From assembly GCA_038321235.1 (NCBI GenBank), contig JBBQEU010000002.1, positions 1 through 64,000 on the forward strand: 64,000 nucleotides of DNA, in the 5' to 3' direction. The notes below the pieces were generated by a model, which ran no database searches, had not been told where the DNA came from, and saw only the letters and a list, made by a program, of their open reading frames with translations. The stretch comes from Sva-07 sp038321235 (GTDB taxonomy: Bacteria; Actinomycetota; Acidimicrobiia; Acidimicrobiales; Ilumatobacteraceae). Of this stretch, positions 25,481 through 33,464 are shown in pieces. The position numbers were made by a program, and so were the translations under genes. Within the stretch, counting starts at the first letter, position 1, and each line of letters opens with the position of its first letter.

Positions 25481-28400
25481 TCAGGCAGCTCCGTAGGCGT
25501 CGCAGTAGTCGTTCCAGTCGGACGGGGCGAGCTGGTCGCCGAAGGCGGGATCGGCGGCGTCGGACTTGAAGCTCCGTTCGATCGTCACCGTGATCGGGGG
25601 CGTCGGCATCAGAGGGACCGAGATATCGATCTCGATCGTGCCCCGTCCGTAAAGGGTGCGGACGGTCTTGGCGTTCTTGGTCCGCTCCTGGTACCCCAGT
25701 TCCAACGTGAGCGTGATGCTCGCTGACACCGGGCCGGCCGACACCGAACCGTTCAGCCTGAAGTAGGCAACGAACTCGGCGGTGTCGTCCCCGTCGCTCT
25801 GGGACAGCAACAGGATCGCTCCGAACATCGCCGAGATCGAACCCGATGCGACCCCGAGGTCGAGCGCGATCTCGGCACCGGCTTCGAGTCCCAGCTCGAG
25901 CGTCTCGAGCCCGTCGGGGCCGAAGGCGAGTGCCAGGTACCCCCCGCCACCGATACAGAACACGGTCAGGCGGAACGGATCGTCTCGGGTCGACAGCCCG
26001 AATCGGACGCGGACCGGGTCGCCGGTGAGGGGAACGTCGAATCCGGCGGAGAAGCGCACGTTGCGCAGCGCGAACACCCCGAAGGTGATGTTGGGCAGTG
26101 CAATCGACAATCCGATGGCGATGCGGTCGGGGAGGACGTCGACGACGATGCCGCCGTCACCGAAGTCGAGGTACTTGCTGAGCGCCGCGATGTACTCGAG
26201 ATCGCCGCCGAAACGGACGTCGCCGACATCGACGTCGAGTTCCGGTTTGCGACCATCGCGCGACGAGAAGTGCAGGCGATCGATGTCGATCATCACGAGC
26301 GCAGCCGAACCCGATGGGATGTTGAGGGTGAAGTCGGACAACTCGCCGTCGACCCGGCTGCTCGGCGACGTGGTCGTTCCGTCGAGCGGTGTGCGCACGA
26401 GTGCATCGAGCGTGAACGACCCCGGAGTGAAGATGCCAGCAGGGTCGGACTTCATGTTCGGCGTCCAGATCATCGCCGACTCGATCGCATCAGCGGTTCG
26501 TCGCGTGGTGATGGTCATCGCCGAGGTGGGTGCGACCCCGCCGGTCGGCACCGCGACCGAGTCGATCACCGAGGCGAGCGTGATCCCGCCGAGCAATTTC
26601 GGCGAGCCGGGTCCGGCGAAGAAGGCCACCGGATCGAACGTCCCACCGCGGATCGTCGAGGTGTCACCAGCGGCGACTCCGAGCGACCGCGAAAGGTTCC
26701 CGAAGCTCAAGTCGGGGGTGACGACGGCCCCGGCGCGGTCGCTACCGACACCGGGCTCGTCGGCCGAGTTCGCGGGCCGTGAGAATTGCAGCGGGACCGG
26801 CGCCCCCTCGATGTTGGCCCACAGACCACCAGCGTTCGTCGGCGAGTCGAACCCGTCGGCGCGATACACCGGGTCGAAGAAGATCGTCTTCGTTCCGATG
26901 GGGTTGCCCGACACGGCGGCGATCTCGTCGAGGCCGACCTCGGCGGTGGACATCGCCGCCCAGAAACGACGCCGGCCGGGAAGCGACGCCACGGTCTCGT
27001 CGGCGAGGGCTGTCACGTCGAAGCGGATGCGTTGCGTGACCAGGCTCGTCGCTCCGGGCCGTTCGGCGAGTGGCGGTGCGTACGCAACCCGCTGGCCGGA
27101 GATCCGCGCCCAGCGTCGTGTCGGGTGTTGGTAGCTGTTCCAGCCGTTGCGGATCGGGGCGATCCTGTCCGGATTGCCGGGGAGCGGTCCGTCGGCGATC
27201 GCACCGAACACGAACGCCATCGGCATCAGGAGGCCGATCGATCGGCCCTCACGATCGACGGCGGTGGCGTGGAAGATCAGGTCCTCGTCGGTGCCGGCGA
27301 TCTTCAGGAAGAAGCAGTTCTGGTTCCCCTGGATGAACGGGTCCTCGGTGAGGTTCGGGGTGACCAGCGCCGGGAGGTGGACGCTCGCGAACGGCAACTG
27401 GCGGCCGGCCGTCGGAATGTTCTCCGACGGGTCGTGGTCGACGACCGACTCGTTGATCACGAGGAACGTGCGCTGTTCGAGTACTGCGCTACGGTTCGCG
27501 CCGTTGCCGACGAACTTGCGCTCGGTGATCTTGATGCGCGAGGCCGAGTGGCCGAATGGCAGCAGGTAGCCACGGTCGACGACGCGCACGAAGTTGTCAC
27601 GGCCGAACGACGACCGGTGGCGCCAGTCGGTCAGGCTGATCTCGGAGGCGTCGGCGAACGTACGACCCGCCTCGAAGGATGCGCCGATCGCGGACAGCGT
27701 CAACGTGCGCACGGGAACGGAAACGCGCCCGGTTGCCGAATTCGGGAGCACGCGATCGCTGGTGAGCCGGATGAGCGAAACACGGTCGCGTTGGCTCAGC
27801 GACGAGACGAACGGCTGTGCACCGACGTCGGCTGCCGCGGGGTCGGCGAGCATCTGCTCGATCTGCGGATCCGGCGACCAGATCGCTCGGATCACCCGGT
27901 CGGGCGACGGTCGCTCGGTCAGCGGGCCCATGGCGTTGCCGCTGCCGGGGCGCGTGGCGAAGCGCGTGTGCCAGAGTTCAGCGTGTCCGGAGCCCTCGCC
28001 GATCACCGGAAGCGTGGCACCGACGAATCCACCCCGCCGGTTGGGCGAGATCTGGAGCCACCAGGGAACCTCGATCGATGTCTCGCGGGGCCCGGGTTCC
28101 TGCGGTCGCGGCAGCAGGGCGAGCGGATCGAGCGCATCGTTGGCAGCGCGACGCGCGACCAGGTTGGTGTTGAGCAACCACCTGCGCCAGTCGAGCATCG
28201 AGCCAACCGTGTACGGAATTCCGGACCCGACGAGGCCCTTCGGCACGATGAACGACAGTCGGCTCGTTCCCGACAATCGAGCGTCGAGGCTCCCCGGTGC
28301 CGGTGTGGCCGCCGGCCAGGCGACGGCCTCCTCGAGCAACGACTGAGGAGGAAAGGTGACGATGACCGCCGCATCCTTGTCGGGGTCGATCAGCTTCAGG

Positions 28401-28726
28401 TGCGGGTTGGCCGGATCCGTCCGAACGATGCGGAGGTTGTAGCCAGCGACCTGGAGCCGCACCATGTCGGTCGCGCGACGCAGTGTCACGGAGAACGAGC
28501 GTCCGCCGAGATAGATCTGGCCGATCTCGGGGTCCACGCCGATGTCGGGCACGGTCGGGTCGTCGATCTCGAACTCCTGGGCGTTGACCAGCCCACCGAG
28601 GTGGGGCTCCGCAGCGACGATCACACCCGCGCCACCTGCCAACTTGAGGAACGTCCGACGTCGCAGCGAGCGAGAACTCACGTCGGCCGTGTCGCAATCG
28701 TCCGCCTGATCGGGGTTTCTGTCCAC
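25481..28726 (-). CDS. Giant Tat-exported protein of unknown function (1081 aa)
   Basis: The N-terminus carries a twin-arginine signal (SLRRRTFLKLAGGAGVIVAA, about residues 20-40) with cleavage likely near NAQ-E, residue 50. The mature protein begins with a beta-rich region. Near residue 250 it has WWLQISPNRRGGFVG followed by GHAELWHTRF, which looks like a conserved family signature. The last 270 residues (from about 810) are long amphipathic strands rich in Gly, Val and Leu (IAIGLSIALPNITFGV, GVASGSISAMFGAILLL) and end in an acidic tail. It is likely folded before export and sits outside the membrane. GTG 28726 has a strong GGAGGA site 4 bases upstream. First gene of a two-gene unit. Confidence 0.85.
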   Translation of the reverse strand: MDRNPDQADDCDTADVSSRSLRRRTFLKLAGGAGVIVAAEPHLGGLVNAQEFEIDDPTVPDIGVDPEIGQIYLGGRSFSVTLRRATDMVRLQVAGYNLRIVRTDPANPHLKLIDPDKDAAVIVTFPPQSLLEEAVAWPAATPAPGSLDARLSGTSRLSFIVPKGLVGSGIPYTVGSMLDWRRWLLNTNLVARRAANDALDPLALLPRPQEPGPRETSIEVPWWLQISPNRRGGFVGATLPVIGEGSGHAELWHTRFATRPGSGNAMGPLTERPSPDRVIRAIWSPDPQIEQMLADPAAADVGAQPFVSSLSQRDRVSLIRLTSDRVLPNSATGRVSVPVRTLTLSAIGASFEAGRTFADASEISLTDWRHRSSFGRDNFVRVVDRGYLLPFGHSASRIKITERKFVGNGANRSAVLEQRTFLVINESVVDHDPSENIPTAGRQLPFASVHLPALVTPNLTEDPFIQGNQNCFFLKIAGTDEDLIFHATAVDREGRSIGLLMPMAFVFGAIADGPLPGNPDRIAPIRNGWNSYQHPTRRWARISGQRVAYAPPLAERPGATSLVTQRIRFDVTALADETVASLPGRRRFWAAMSTAEVGLDEIAAVSGNPIGTKTIFFDPVYRADGFDSPTNAGGLWANIEGAPVPLQFSRPANSADEPGVGSDRAGAVVTPDLSFGNLSRSLGVAAGDTSTIRGGTFDPVAFFAGPGSPKLLGGITLASVIDSVAVPTGGVAPTSAMTITTRRTADAIESAMIWTPNMKSDPAGIFTPGSFTLDALVRTPLDGTTTSPSSRVDGELSDFTLNIPSGSAALVMIDIDRLHFSSRDGRKPELDVDVGDVRFGGDLEYIAALSKYLDFGDGGIVVDVLPDRIAIGLSIALPNITFGVFALRNVRFSAGFDVPLTGDPVRVRFGLSTRDDPFRLTVFCIGGGGYLALAFGPDGLETLELGLEAGAEIALDLGVASGSISAMFGAILLLSQSDGDDTAEFVAYFRLNGSVSAGPVSASITLTLELGYQERTKNAKTVRTLYGRGTIEIDISVPLMPTPPITVTIERSFKSDAADPAFGDQLAPSDWNDYCDAYGAA

Positions 28727-28755
28727 GCTTCCTCCGTCGTCGTCTCCGCACGGCG

Positions 28756-28761
28756 ACAGTA
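28756..28761 (-). promoter_or_regulatory. -10 hexamer (TACTGT) for the giant-protein operon
   Basis: Minus-strand TACTGT lies about 29 bases before GTG 28726, giving a short leader that contains a strong Shine-Dalgarno sequence (GGAGGA). This differs from the leaderless style of most neighbours and suggests efficient translation. Confidence 0.45.
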
Positions 28762-28850
28762 CGAATCGGACGACTCGGTGTCGTGAGTAGTGATTACCTA
28801 CGGGCCCCGTCCGACGTGCTCCGAACTACGAGAAGGGCCGGAGCCCGGCA

Positions 28851-28856
28851 TACAGT
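28851..28856 (+). promoter_or_regulatory. -10 hexamer (TACAGT) for the thiolase gene
   Basis: TACAGT ends 7 nt before ATG 28864; it selects 28864 over the in-frame start at 28783. Confidence 0.6.
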
Positions 28857-28863
28857 CGGCGCC

Positions 28864-30048
28864 ATGAGCAGCTCAGATGTCGTGATCGTCGATGCCGTGC
28901 GCACCCCCATCGGGAAGCGCAACGGTGGAATGTCCACCCTCCACCCCGCCGAGTCCCTCGCCCGCGTGCAGCGCTCCATCATCGACCGCAACGGGATCGA
29001 GCCGACCGAGATCGGTCAGGTCGTCACCGGCTGCGTCAGCCAGGTCGGCGAGCAGGCGTTCAACATCGGCCGCACCGCATGGCTCTCGGCTGGCCTCCCG
29101 CTCAGCGTTGCCAACACCACCGTCGACACCCAGTGCGGATCGAGCCAGCAGGCGACCAACCTCGGTGCGTCACTCGTCGGCTCCGGTGCAGTCGACATGG
29201 CACTCGCCTGCGGTGTGGAAGCAATGAGCCGGGTGCCGATCGGGGCATCGGGCAACAAGGCGCTCGGGCTCGGCGTTCCGATCCCCAAGACCTACTTCGA
29301 GCAGTACGAGATGACCTCGCAGTTCGAAGGCGCCGAGCGCATCGCCGACAAGTGGGGCATCAGCCGCGAGGACACCGATGCGTTCGGGTTCTCTTCACAG
29401 CAGCGCGCCGCGCAGGCGTGGGCCGAGGATCGCTTCTCGGGCCAGTACATCACCATCGAGGCGCCCGATCTCGACGAGGAAGGCAACCCGACCGGCACCA
29501 CCCACACCGTCGATCGCGACGAAGGCCTGCGCGAGACCACGCTCGAGAAGCTGGCCACGCTGAAGCCGGTCGCGCGCGAGAACGGCGTGCACACCGCTGG
29601 CAACTCGTCGCAGATCTCCGACGGTGCCGCCGCGGTGCTGCTGGCTTCCGAGGCCAAGGCCGCCGAGCTCGGCCTGACGGCCCGGGCGCGTGTCGTCGAC
29701 ACATGTCTCGTCGGCACCGATCCGGAGCTGATGCTCACCGGACCGATGGACGCCACCAAACACCTGTTGAAGCGCACCGGGCTGTCGATCGACGACATCG
29801 ACGTGTTCGAGATCAATGAGGCGTTCGCGTCAGTGGTGCTCGCATGGGCCAAGGAGGTCGGCGCCGACCTCGACAAGACCAACCCCAACGGCGGTGCCAT
29901 CGCCCTCGGCCATCCACTCGGCGCGACTGGCGCATTTCTGATGACCAAGGCGCTCTACGAACTCGAGCGCAGCGGCGGCCGCTACGCCCTGATCTCGATG
30001 TGCTGCGGCGGCGGACTCGGAACCGGCACCATCATCGAACGCCTGTAA
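28864..30048 (+). CDS. Acetyl-CoA acetyltransferase (thiolase)
   Basis: A 394-residue thiolase with all catalytic parts: DTQCGSSQQA with the acyl-accepting Cys near residue 93, NEAFA, GHPLGATGA with the His near residue 350, and the second Cys in SMCCGGGLGTG near the end. It cleaves 3-ketoacyl-CoA or condenses acetyl-CoA. Sequence features resemble actinobacterial FadA5-type thiolases used in steroid side-chain degradation, but a biosynthetic role is possible. It is divergent from the giant-protein operon and followed by a strong hairpin. Confidence 0.92.
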   Translation: MSSSDVVIVDAVRTPIGKRNGGMSTLHPAESLARVQRSIIDRNGIEPTEIGQVVTGCVSQVGEQAFNIGRTAWLSAGLPLSVANTTVDTQCGSSQQATNLGASLVGSGAVDMALACGVEAMSRVPIGASGNKALGLGVPIPKTYFEQYEMTSQFEGAERIADKWGISREDTDAFGFSSQQRAAQAWAEDRFSGQYITIEAPDLDEEGNPTGTTHTVDRDEGLRETTLEKLATLKPVARENGVHTAGNSSQISDGAAAVLLASEAKAAELGLTARARVVDTCLVGTDPELMLTGPMDATKHLLKRTGLSIDDIDVFEINEAFASVVLAWAKEVGADLDKTNPNGGAIALGHPLGATGAFLMTKALYELERSGGRYALISMCCGGGLGTGTIIERL

Positions 30049-30053
30049 TCCTT

Positions 30054-30105
30054 CGTTTGCGTCGGATTTCCGGTGGAGCGGGCCACCGGAAATGCCGCGC
30101 AAACG
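30054..30105 (+). terminator. Terminator-like hairpin after the thiolase gene
   Basis: CGTTTGCG...ATTTCCGGTGG pairs with CCACCGGAAAT...CGCAAACG over a 6-base loop, interrupted by one 4-base internal mismatch. It starts 6 bases after the stop codon. It lacks a following T-run, which is usual for hairpins in this DNA. Confidence 0.65.
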
Positions 30106-30138
30106 CGTTGGGGGGGCGGGTGCGGATAGAACGACGAT

Positions 30139-30642
30139 GTGCGCCGAACTGTCGCTGCTCTCGCCCTGCTCGCCGCCGCCACCGCGGCATGCACTGGGGA
30201 GGTGGCCGCCAACGACGGCCTCGCCACGGTCACCCATGTGGTCGACGGCGACACGATCGACGTCGAGATCGGCGGACGCGAAGAACGCGTCCGCCTGATC
30301 GGCATCGACACACCCGAGACCAAGAAGCCGAACACGCCAATCGAGTGTTGGGGCCCGGAGGCCAGTGCGTTCACCGCTTCGCTGCTCCCGGAGGGAACCG
30401 AGGTTCGAATCGAGCGCGACATCGTCGGCCGCGACGACTACGGACGCCTCCTCGGTTACGTCCACCTCATCGATTCCAGTGTTGCGGCCACCGACATCTT
30501 CGTGAACATGGAGATCATCGAGCGGGGCTTCGCTCGTCCGCTCACGATCGAACCCAACAGCACGTTTGCCCGCGACTTCGCCACCGCGGCGAGCCGCGCT
30601 GAACGGTCCGACCTCGGGATGTGGGGCGCCTGCTCGTCCTGA
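30139..30642 (+). CDS. Thermonuclease (SNase-like) lipoprotein
   Basis: A 167-residue secreted nuclease. The N-terminus is a lipoprotein signal with lipobox LLAAATAAC (Cys 18). The SNase core follows: DGDTIDVEI, then RVRLIGIDTPET (Arg and acidic residues of the Ca2+/active site) and GRDDYGRLLGYV. Active-site residues comparable to Asp21, Arg35, Asp40, Glu43 and Arg87 of staphylococcal nuclease appear present. It would degrade DNA or RNA at the cell surface. GTG 30139 is used because it places the signal peptide correctly; a nearby ATG is out of frame. Confidence 0.88.
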   Translation: MRRTVAALALLAAATAACTGEVAANDGLATVTHVVDGDTIDVEIGGREERVRLIGIDTPETKKPNTPIECWGPEASAFTASLLPEGTEVRIERDIVGRDDYGRLLGYVHLIDSSVAATDIFVNMEIIERGFARPLTIEPNSTFARDFATAASRAERSDLGMWGACSS

Positions 30643-30659
30643 GCCCGCACCGGTTCCGG

Positions 30660-30665
30660 TAGCGT
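30660..30665 (+). promoter_or_regulatory. -10 hexamer (TAGCGT) for the YdjC-family gene
   Basis: TAGCGT ends 7 nt before GTG 30673. Confidence 0.55.
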
Positions 30666-30672
30666 CGCCGCG

Positions 30673-31509
30673 GTGGACACCACGCTCGCCGAACGCCTCG
30701 GGCACTCCGCCGACGATCGCCTGGTGATCTTGTCGTGCGACGACCTCGGCTCGTGCCACGCCGCCAACGTCGGCGTGTTCCGCGCCATCCGCGAAGGCGT
30801 CGGCACGTGCGCCTCGTTGATGGTGCCGGCGCCGTGGGCTGGCCATGCCGCCGAACTCTCGTTGCCGACCGACGACCTCGGTGTACACCTCACGCTGAAC
30901 GCCGAGCACGAGTGCTACCGGTGGGGTCCGATCACCCACGCGCCGTCGCTGCAGTCGGGCGAAGGTGGCTTTCCCCGCACGCTCGAAGACCTGTGGGAGC
31001 ACGCGGACCCCGCCGAGGTACTCCGCGAACTCCGCGCGCAGATCGAACGGGCAGTGGCCTGGGGAGTCGATGTCACCCATCTCGCACCGCACCTCACGGC
31101 GATCACGTTGCGACCAGAGTTCTTCGACGTGTACCTCGAACTGGCCGTCGAGTTCGCCCTCCCGATCCGGCTCCCGTCGACGGTGACCGCCGAACAAGCG
31201 GGCTTCCCGTTCCGACGCCTCGCCGCCGACGAGGGCATCGAGTTCCCCGACCACTTCGACCACGACTGGCGCGCCGGCAGCGCCGAGCGCGTTCACGCCG
31301 CCATCGACGCATTGGCACCCGGCGTCACCGAGATCCACGTGCAACCGGCGATCGACACGCCCGAGGTGCGCGCCCTCGGCGAATACACCCAAGGGTGGAT
31401 CGACGACCTCGAGCTGATCACCAGCGACGACCTCCGTGCACGTCTCGACGAGAGTGGAGCGATCCTGATCGGCTATCGGGCGCTGCGCGACGCAATGCGC
31501 AATCGCTGA
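30673..31509 (+). CDS. ChbG/YdjC-family carbohydrate deacetylase
   Basis: A 278-residue YdjC/ChbG-type hydrolase. The metal-binding and catalytic motifs are SCDDLGSCHAAN near residue 20, GVHLTL near residue 70, and the HLAPHLTA pair near residue 137. ChbG removes an N-acetyl group from chitooligosaccharides; other members have unknown sugar substrates. It is cytoplasmic by sequence. Its neighbour on the other strand is a PIG-L-type amidase, also a zinc de-N-acylase, but the two are not in one operon. Confidence 0.85.
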   Translation: MDTTLAERLGHSADDRLVILSCDDLGSCHAANVGVFRAIREGVGTCASLMVPAPWAGHAAELSLPTDDLGVHLTLNAEHECYRWGPITHAPSLQSGEGGFPRTLEDLWEHADPAEVLRELRAQIERAVAWGVDVTHLAPHLTAITLRPEFFDVYLELAVEFALPIRLPSTVTAEQAGFPFRRLAADEGIEFPDHFDHDWRAGSAERVHAAIDALAPGVTEIHVQPAIDTPEVRALGEYTQGWIDDLELITSDDLRARLDESGAILIGYRALRDAMRNR

Positions 31510-31520
31510 GGCGCCACGGG

Positions 31521-31757
31521 TCACCGCTGGTCGACGAGGCGCCCAATCGCGTCCGCCGCTGCACCCGACTTCAACACGTCGAGCACCACACCGGTGTGGC
31601 CGGACGCCTTGAGCACGCCACGCATGAAGGCGACCGTCGGGTCGAAATCGACGGCGACTGCATCGACGAGCGGCACGGTGACCACAGCGTCGGCGTCGTC
31701 GGGGCCGTCGACGCGTTCGTCCTTCTTGGCCACGACCACCCGGTACTGCACGCTCAT
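31521..31757 (-). CDS. Small hypothetical protein coupled to mca
   Basis: A 78-residue protein (MSVQYRVVVAKKDERVDGPDD...) predicted to be mixed alpha/beta. I recognise no family. Its ATG overlaps the stop of mca (ATGA), so it is made from the same mRNA and is likely to be expressed. The frame is open further upstream, but that would lie entirely within mca. Confidence 0.65.
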   Translation of the reverse strand: MSVQYRVVVAKKDERVDGPDDADAVVTVPLVDAVAVDFDPTVAFMRGVLKASGHTGVVLDVLKSGAAADAIGRLVDQR

Positions 31758-32665
31758 CGCGACACCCGCTCGCTGACACCGGCGAACAGGTCGCGTTCGC
31801 CGTCGTCGGCCGGGATCGACCCGACCAGCGTGCGGGCCAGGATCCAGTCCTCCCACGGGTACGCCGCGGTGAACTCGTCGTCGTCGAAACCGAATCCCCA
31901 CCAGGCCGACGACGGGTCGACCTGGGTGGCGTGGGCCTGCAGCGCGCCTCGACGCACGTGGCCGTAGCCGGTGATGTCGATACGTGTCGTGATGCGATGA
32001 TCCTGCGACGGCCGATCGAGCCACTCCTGCTCGAACGGCGACTCGCCCTTCACTCGGATCATCAGTTCGTGGATCGCCAGAATCCGCGCCTTCGACCACA
32101 CCGAGTAGTAGAGCTTCGATGGGGCGAACGGCTCGCCCAGATCGGGGTACCAGTCGGGGTCGCCCGCTCGCTCGAACGCGAGCACCGAGATGTCGTGCAC
32201 ACGAAGGTGGTCAGGATGCGGGTAGCCGCGCTGGTCGTCGCCGTAGGTGATGATCACCTGCGGCCGCTCGCGCCGGATGACGGCAACCAGCCGGCCCGAG
32301 GCCTCGTCGATGTCGGCCTGATGGAAGCACTCCGGATGTTCGTTCGGCTCGGTCTCGGCCATCCCCGAATCGCGATAGCCCAGCATCTCGACAACATCGA
32401 AGCCGATGATCTCGGCCGAGGCGGCGAGTTCGGGGGCACGCAGAGCGGCGACCTTCACCCGCTCCTCCTCGGGCGTCAACCCGTGGAACGGCTGGCCGGG
32501 TTCGCGCAGCGACGGGTTCTGGAGGTCGCCCTCTTCGCCGCCGGTGCAACACACCAACACGGTGTGCACTCCCTGGTCGTGGTACCTGGCGACGGTCGGT
32601 GCCCCCTTCGACGCTTCGTCGTCGGGATGCGCGTGCACGGTGAGCAACGAGAGGCGTTCGGTCAC
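31754..32665 (-). CDS. mca: Mycothiol S-conjugate amidase (PIG-L family)
   Basis: A 303-residue PIG-L/LmbE metalloenzyme. The zinc site is HAHPDDE near residue 15 together with the late His of HPDHLRVHD near residue 150. The length and the central LREPGQPFHGLTPEEE region fit Mca rather than the shorter MshB deacetylase. Mca cleaves mycothiol conjugates to mercapturic acids for export, so mycothiol is probably the thiol of this organism. The frame reads through to 32821, but a TAGTCT box at leaderless spacing supports GTG 32665. Confidence 0.85.
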   Translation of the reverse strand: MTERLSLLTVHAHPDDEASKGAPTVARYHDQGVHTVLVCCTGGEEGDLQNPSLREPGQPFHGLTPEEERVKVAALRAPELAASAEIIGFDVVEMLGYRDSGMAETEPNEHPECFHQADIDEASGRLVAVIRRERPQVIITYGDDQRGYPHPDHLRVHDISVLAFERAGDPDWYPDLGEPFAPSKLYYSVWSKARILAIHELMIRVKGESPFEQEWLDRPSQDHRITTRIDITGYGHVRRGALQAHATQVDPSSAWWGFGFDDDEFTAAYPWEDWILARTLVGSIPADDGERDLFAGVSERVSR

Positions 32666-32672
32666 CCTGGGC

Positions 32673-32678
32673 AGACTA
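32673..32678 (-). promoter_or_regulatory. -10 hexamer (TAGTCT) for mca
   Basis: Minus-strand TAGTCT ends 7 nt before GTG 32665. Confidence 0.55.
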
Positions 32679-32725
32679 CCGCTGGCCGATGTCACCTGTG
32701 ATTCCCCGTTGAGATCGACAGCGCG

Positions 32726-32731
32726 TACGAT
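32726..32731 (+). promoter_or_regulatory. -10 hexamer (TACGAT) for the PEBP gene
   Basis: TACGAT ends 7 nt before GTG 32739 and selects that start over an upstream one inside mca. Confidence 0.55.
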
Positions 32732-32738
32732 CCGGCGG

Positions 32739-33413
32739 GTGAAGCGACGGACGGTCACGATCTTGGTCTCGACGTGCGCGGGACTCGCGGTCTTCGCGGG
32801 CTGCGACACGGGCGACGGCAAGCAGCTCCAACCGTACGACCCTGCCGACTACCCGAGCCCGACCGTTCCGTCGACGGTGGAGGACGAGTTCGTCGTCGAC
32901 CCGACCTTCGACCCCAACGCAGACCCCGACGCAGGTACGGCATCGCCCGCGGCGACCATCGAACCGTTCAGCGTGGCGGCACCGTGGCTGGATGGTGGCG
33001 AGATCGACCCCCGCTTCACGTGTGATGGCCTCGACGTCGCGCCCGCTCTCAGCTGGGGCGCCGTGCCCGGCGGAACCGTCGAGATCGCGCTCACCCTCGT
33101 CGACGACTCGGCCGTCAGTGACGGACAGCCGTTCGTCCATTGGGTGATCGGCGGCCTCGACCCCGCCGAAATCGCACTCACGGAGGGAGACGCGCCTCCG
33201 GGGGCGCTCCAGGCCCTCAATTACTTCGGTGATGTCGGGTACGGCGGCCCCTGTCCGCCACCCGGCGAGGAACCTCACCTGTACCGACTCACGGCATACG
33301 CGCTCAACCAACAGCTCGAACTTGCCGATGGAGATCTTGCAACCGAGTTCTTGGACACCATCGCCACACTTTCGATCGCGTCGACCGACGTGACAGGGTT
33401 CTATCAGCGGTGA
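32739..33413 (+). CDS. PEBP-family (YbhB/YbcL-like) lipoprotein
   Basis: A 224-residue exported protein with a lipobox (GLAVFAGC, Cys near 22) and an acidic, proline-rich linker to about residue 70. The rest is a phosphatidylethanolamine-binding protein fold: DGLDVAPALSWG, FVHWVIGGLDP and GYGGPCPPPGEEPHLYRL, the ligand-pocket signature (Raf-kinase-inhibitor-like). Bacterial members bind small anions or phospholipid head groups; the role is unknown. Divergent from mca with separate -10 boxes 48 bases apart. Confidence 0.87.
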   Translation: MKRRTVTILVSTCAGLAVFAGCDTGDGKQLQPYDPADYPSPTVPSTVEDEFVVDPTFDPNADPDAGTASPAATIEPFSVAAPWLDGGEIDPRFTCDGLDVAPALSWGAVPGGTVEIALTLVDDSAVSDGQPFVHWVIGGLDPAEIALTEGDAPPGALQALNYFGDVGYGGPCPPPGEEPHLYRLTAYALNQQLELADGDLATEFLDTIATLSIASTDVTGFYQR

Positions 33414-33464
33414 ACTTTCGTGCCCGGGGCAACAACCGAGGCATCGAGCGGAGAAGGAGCACCA

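Noticed and set aside
21280..28726. Giant-protein pair as part of a phage tail or contractile injection system
   Set aside because: No sheath, tube, baseplate, spike or AAA chaperone gene is near, and a Tat signal does not fit such particles.
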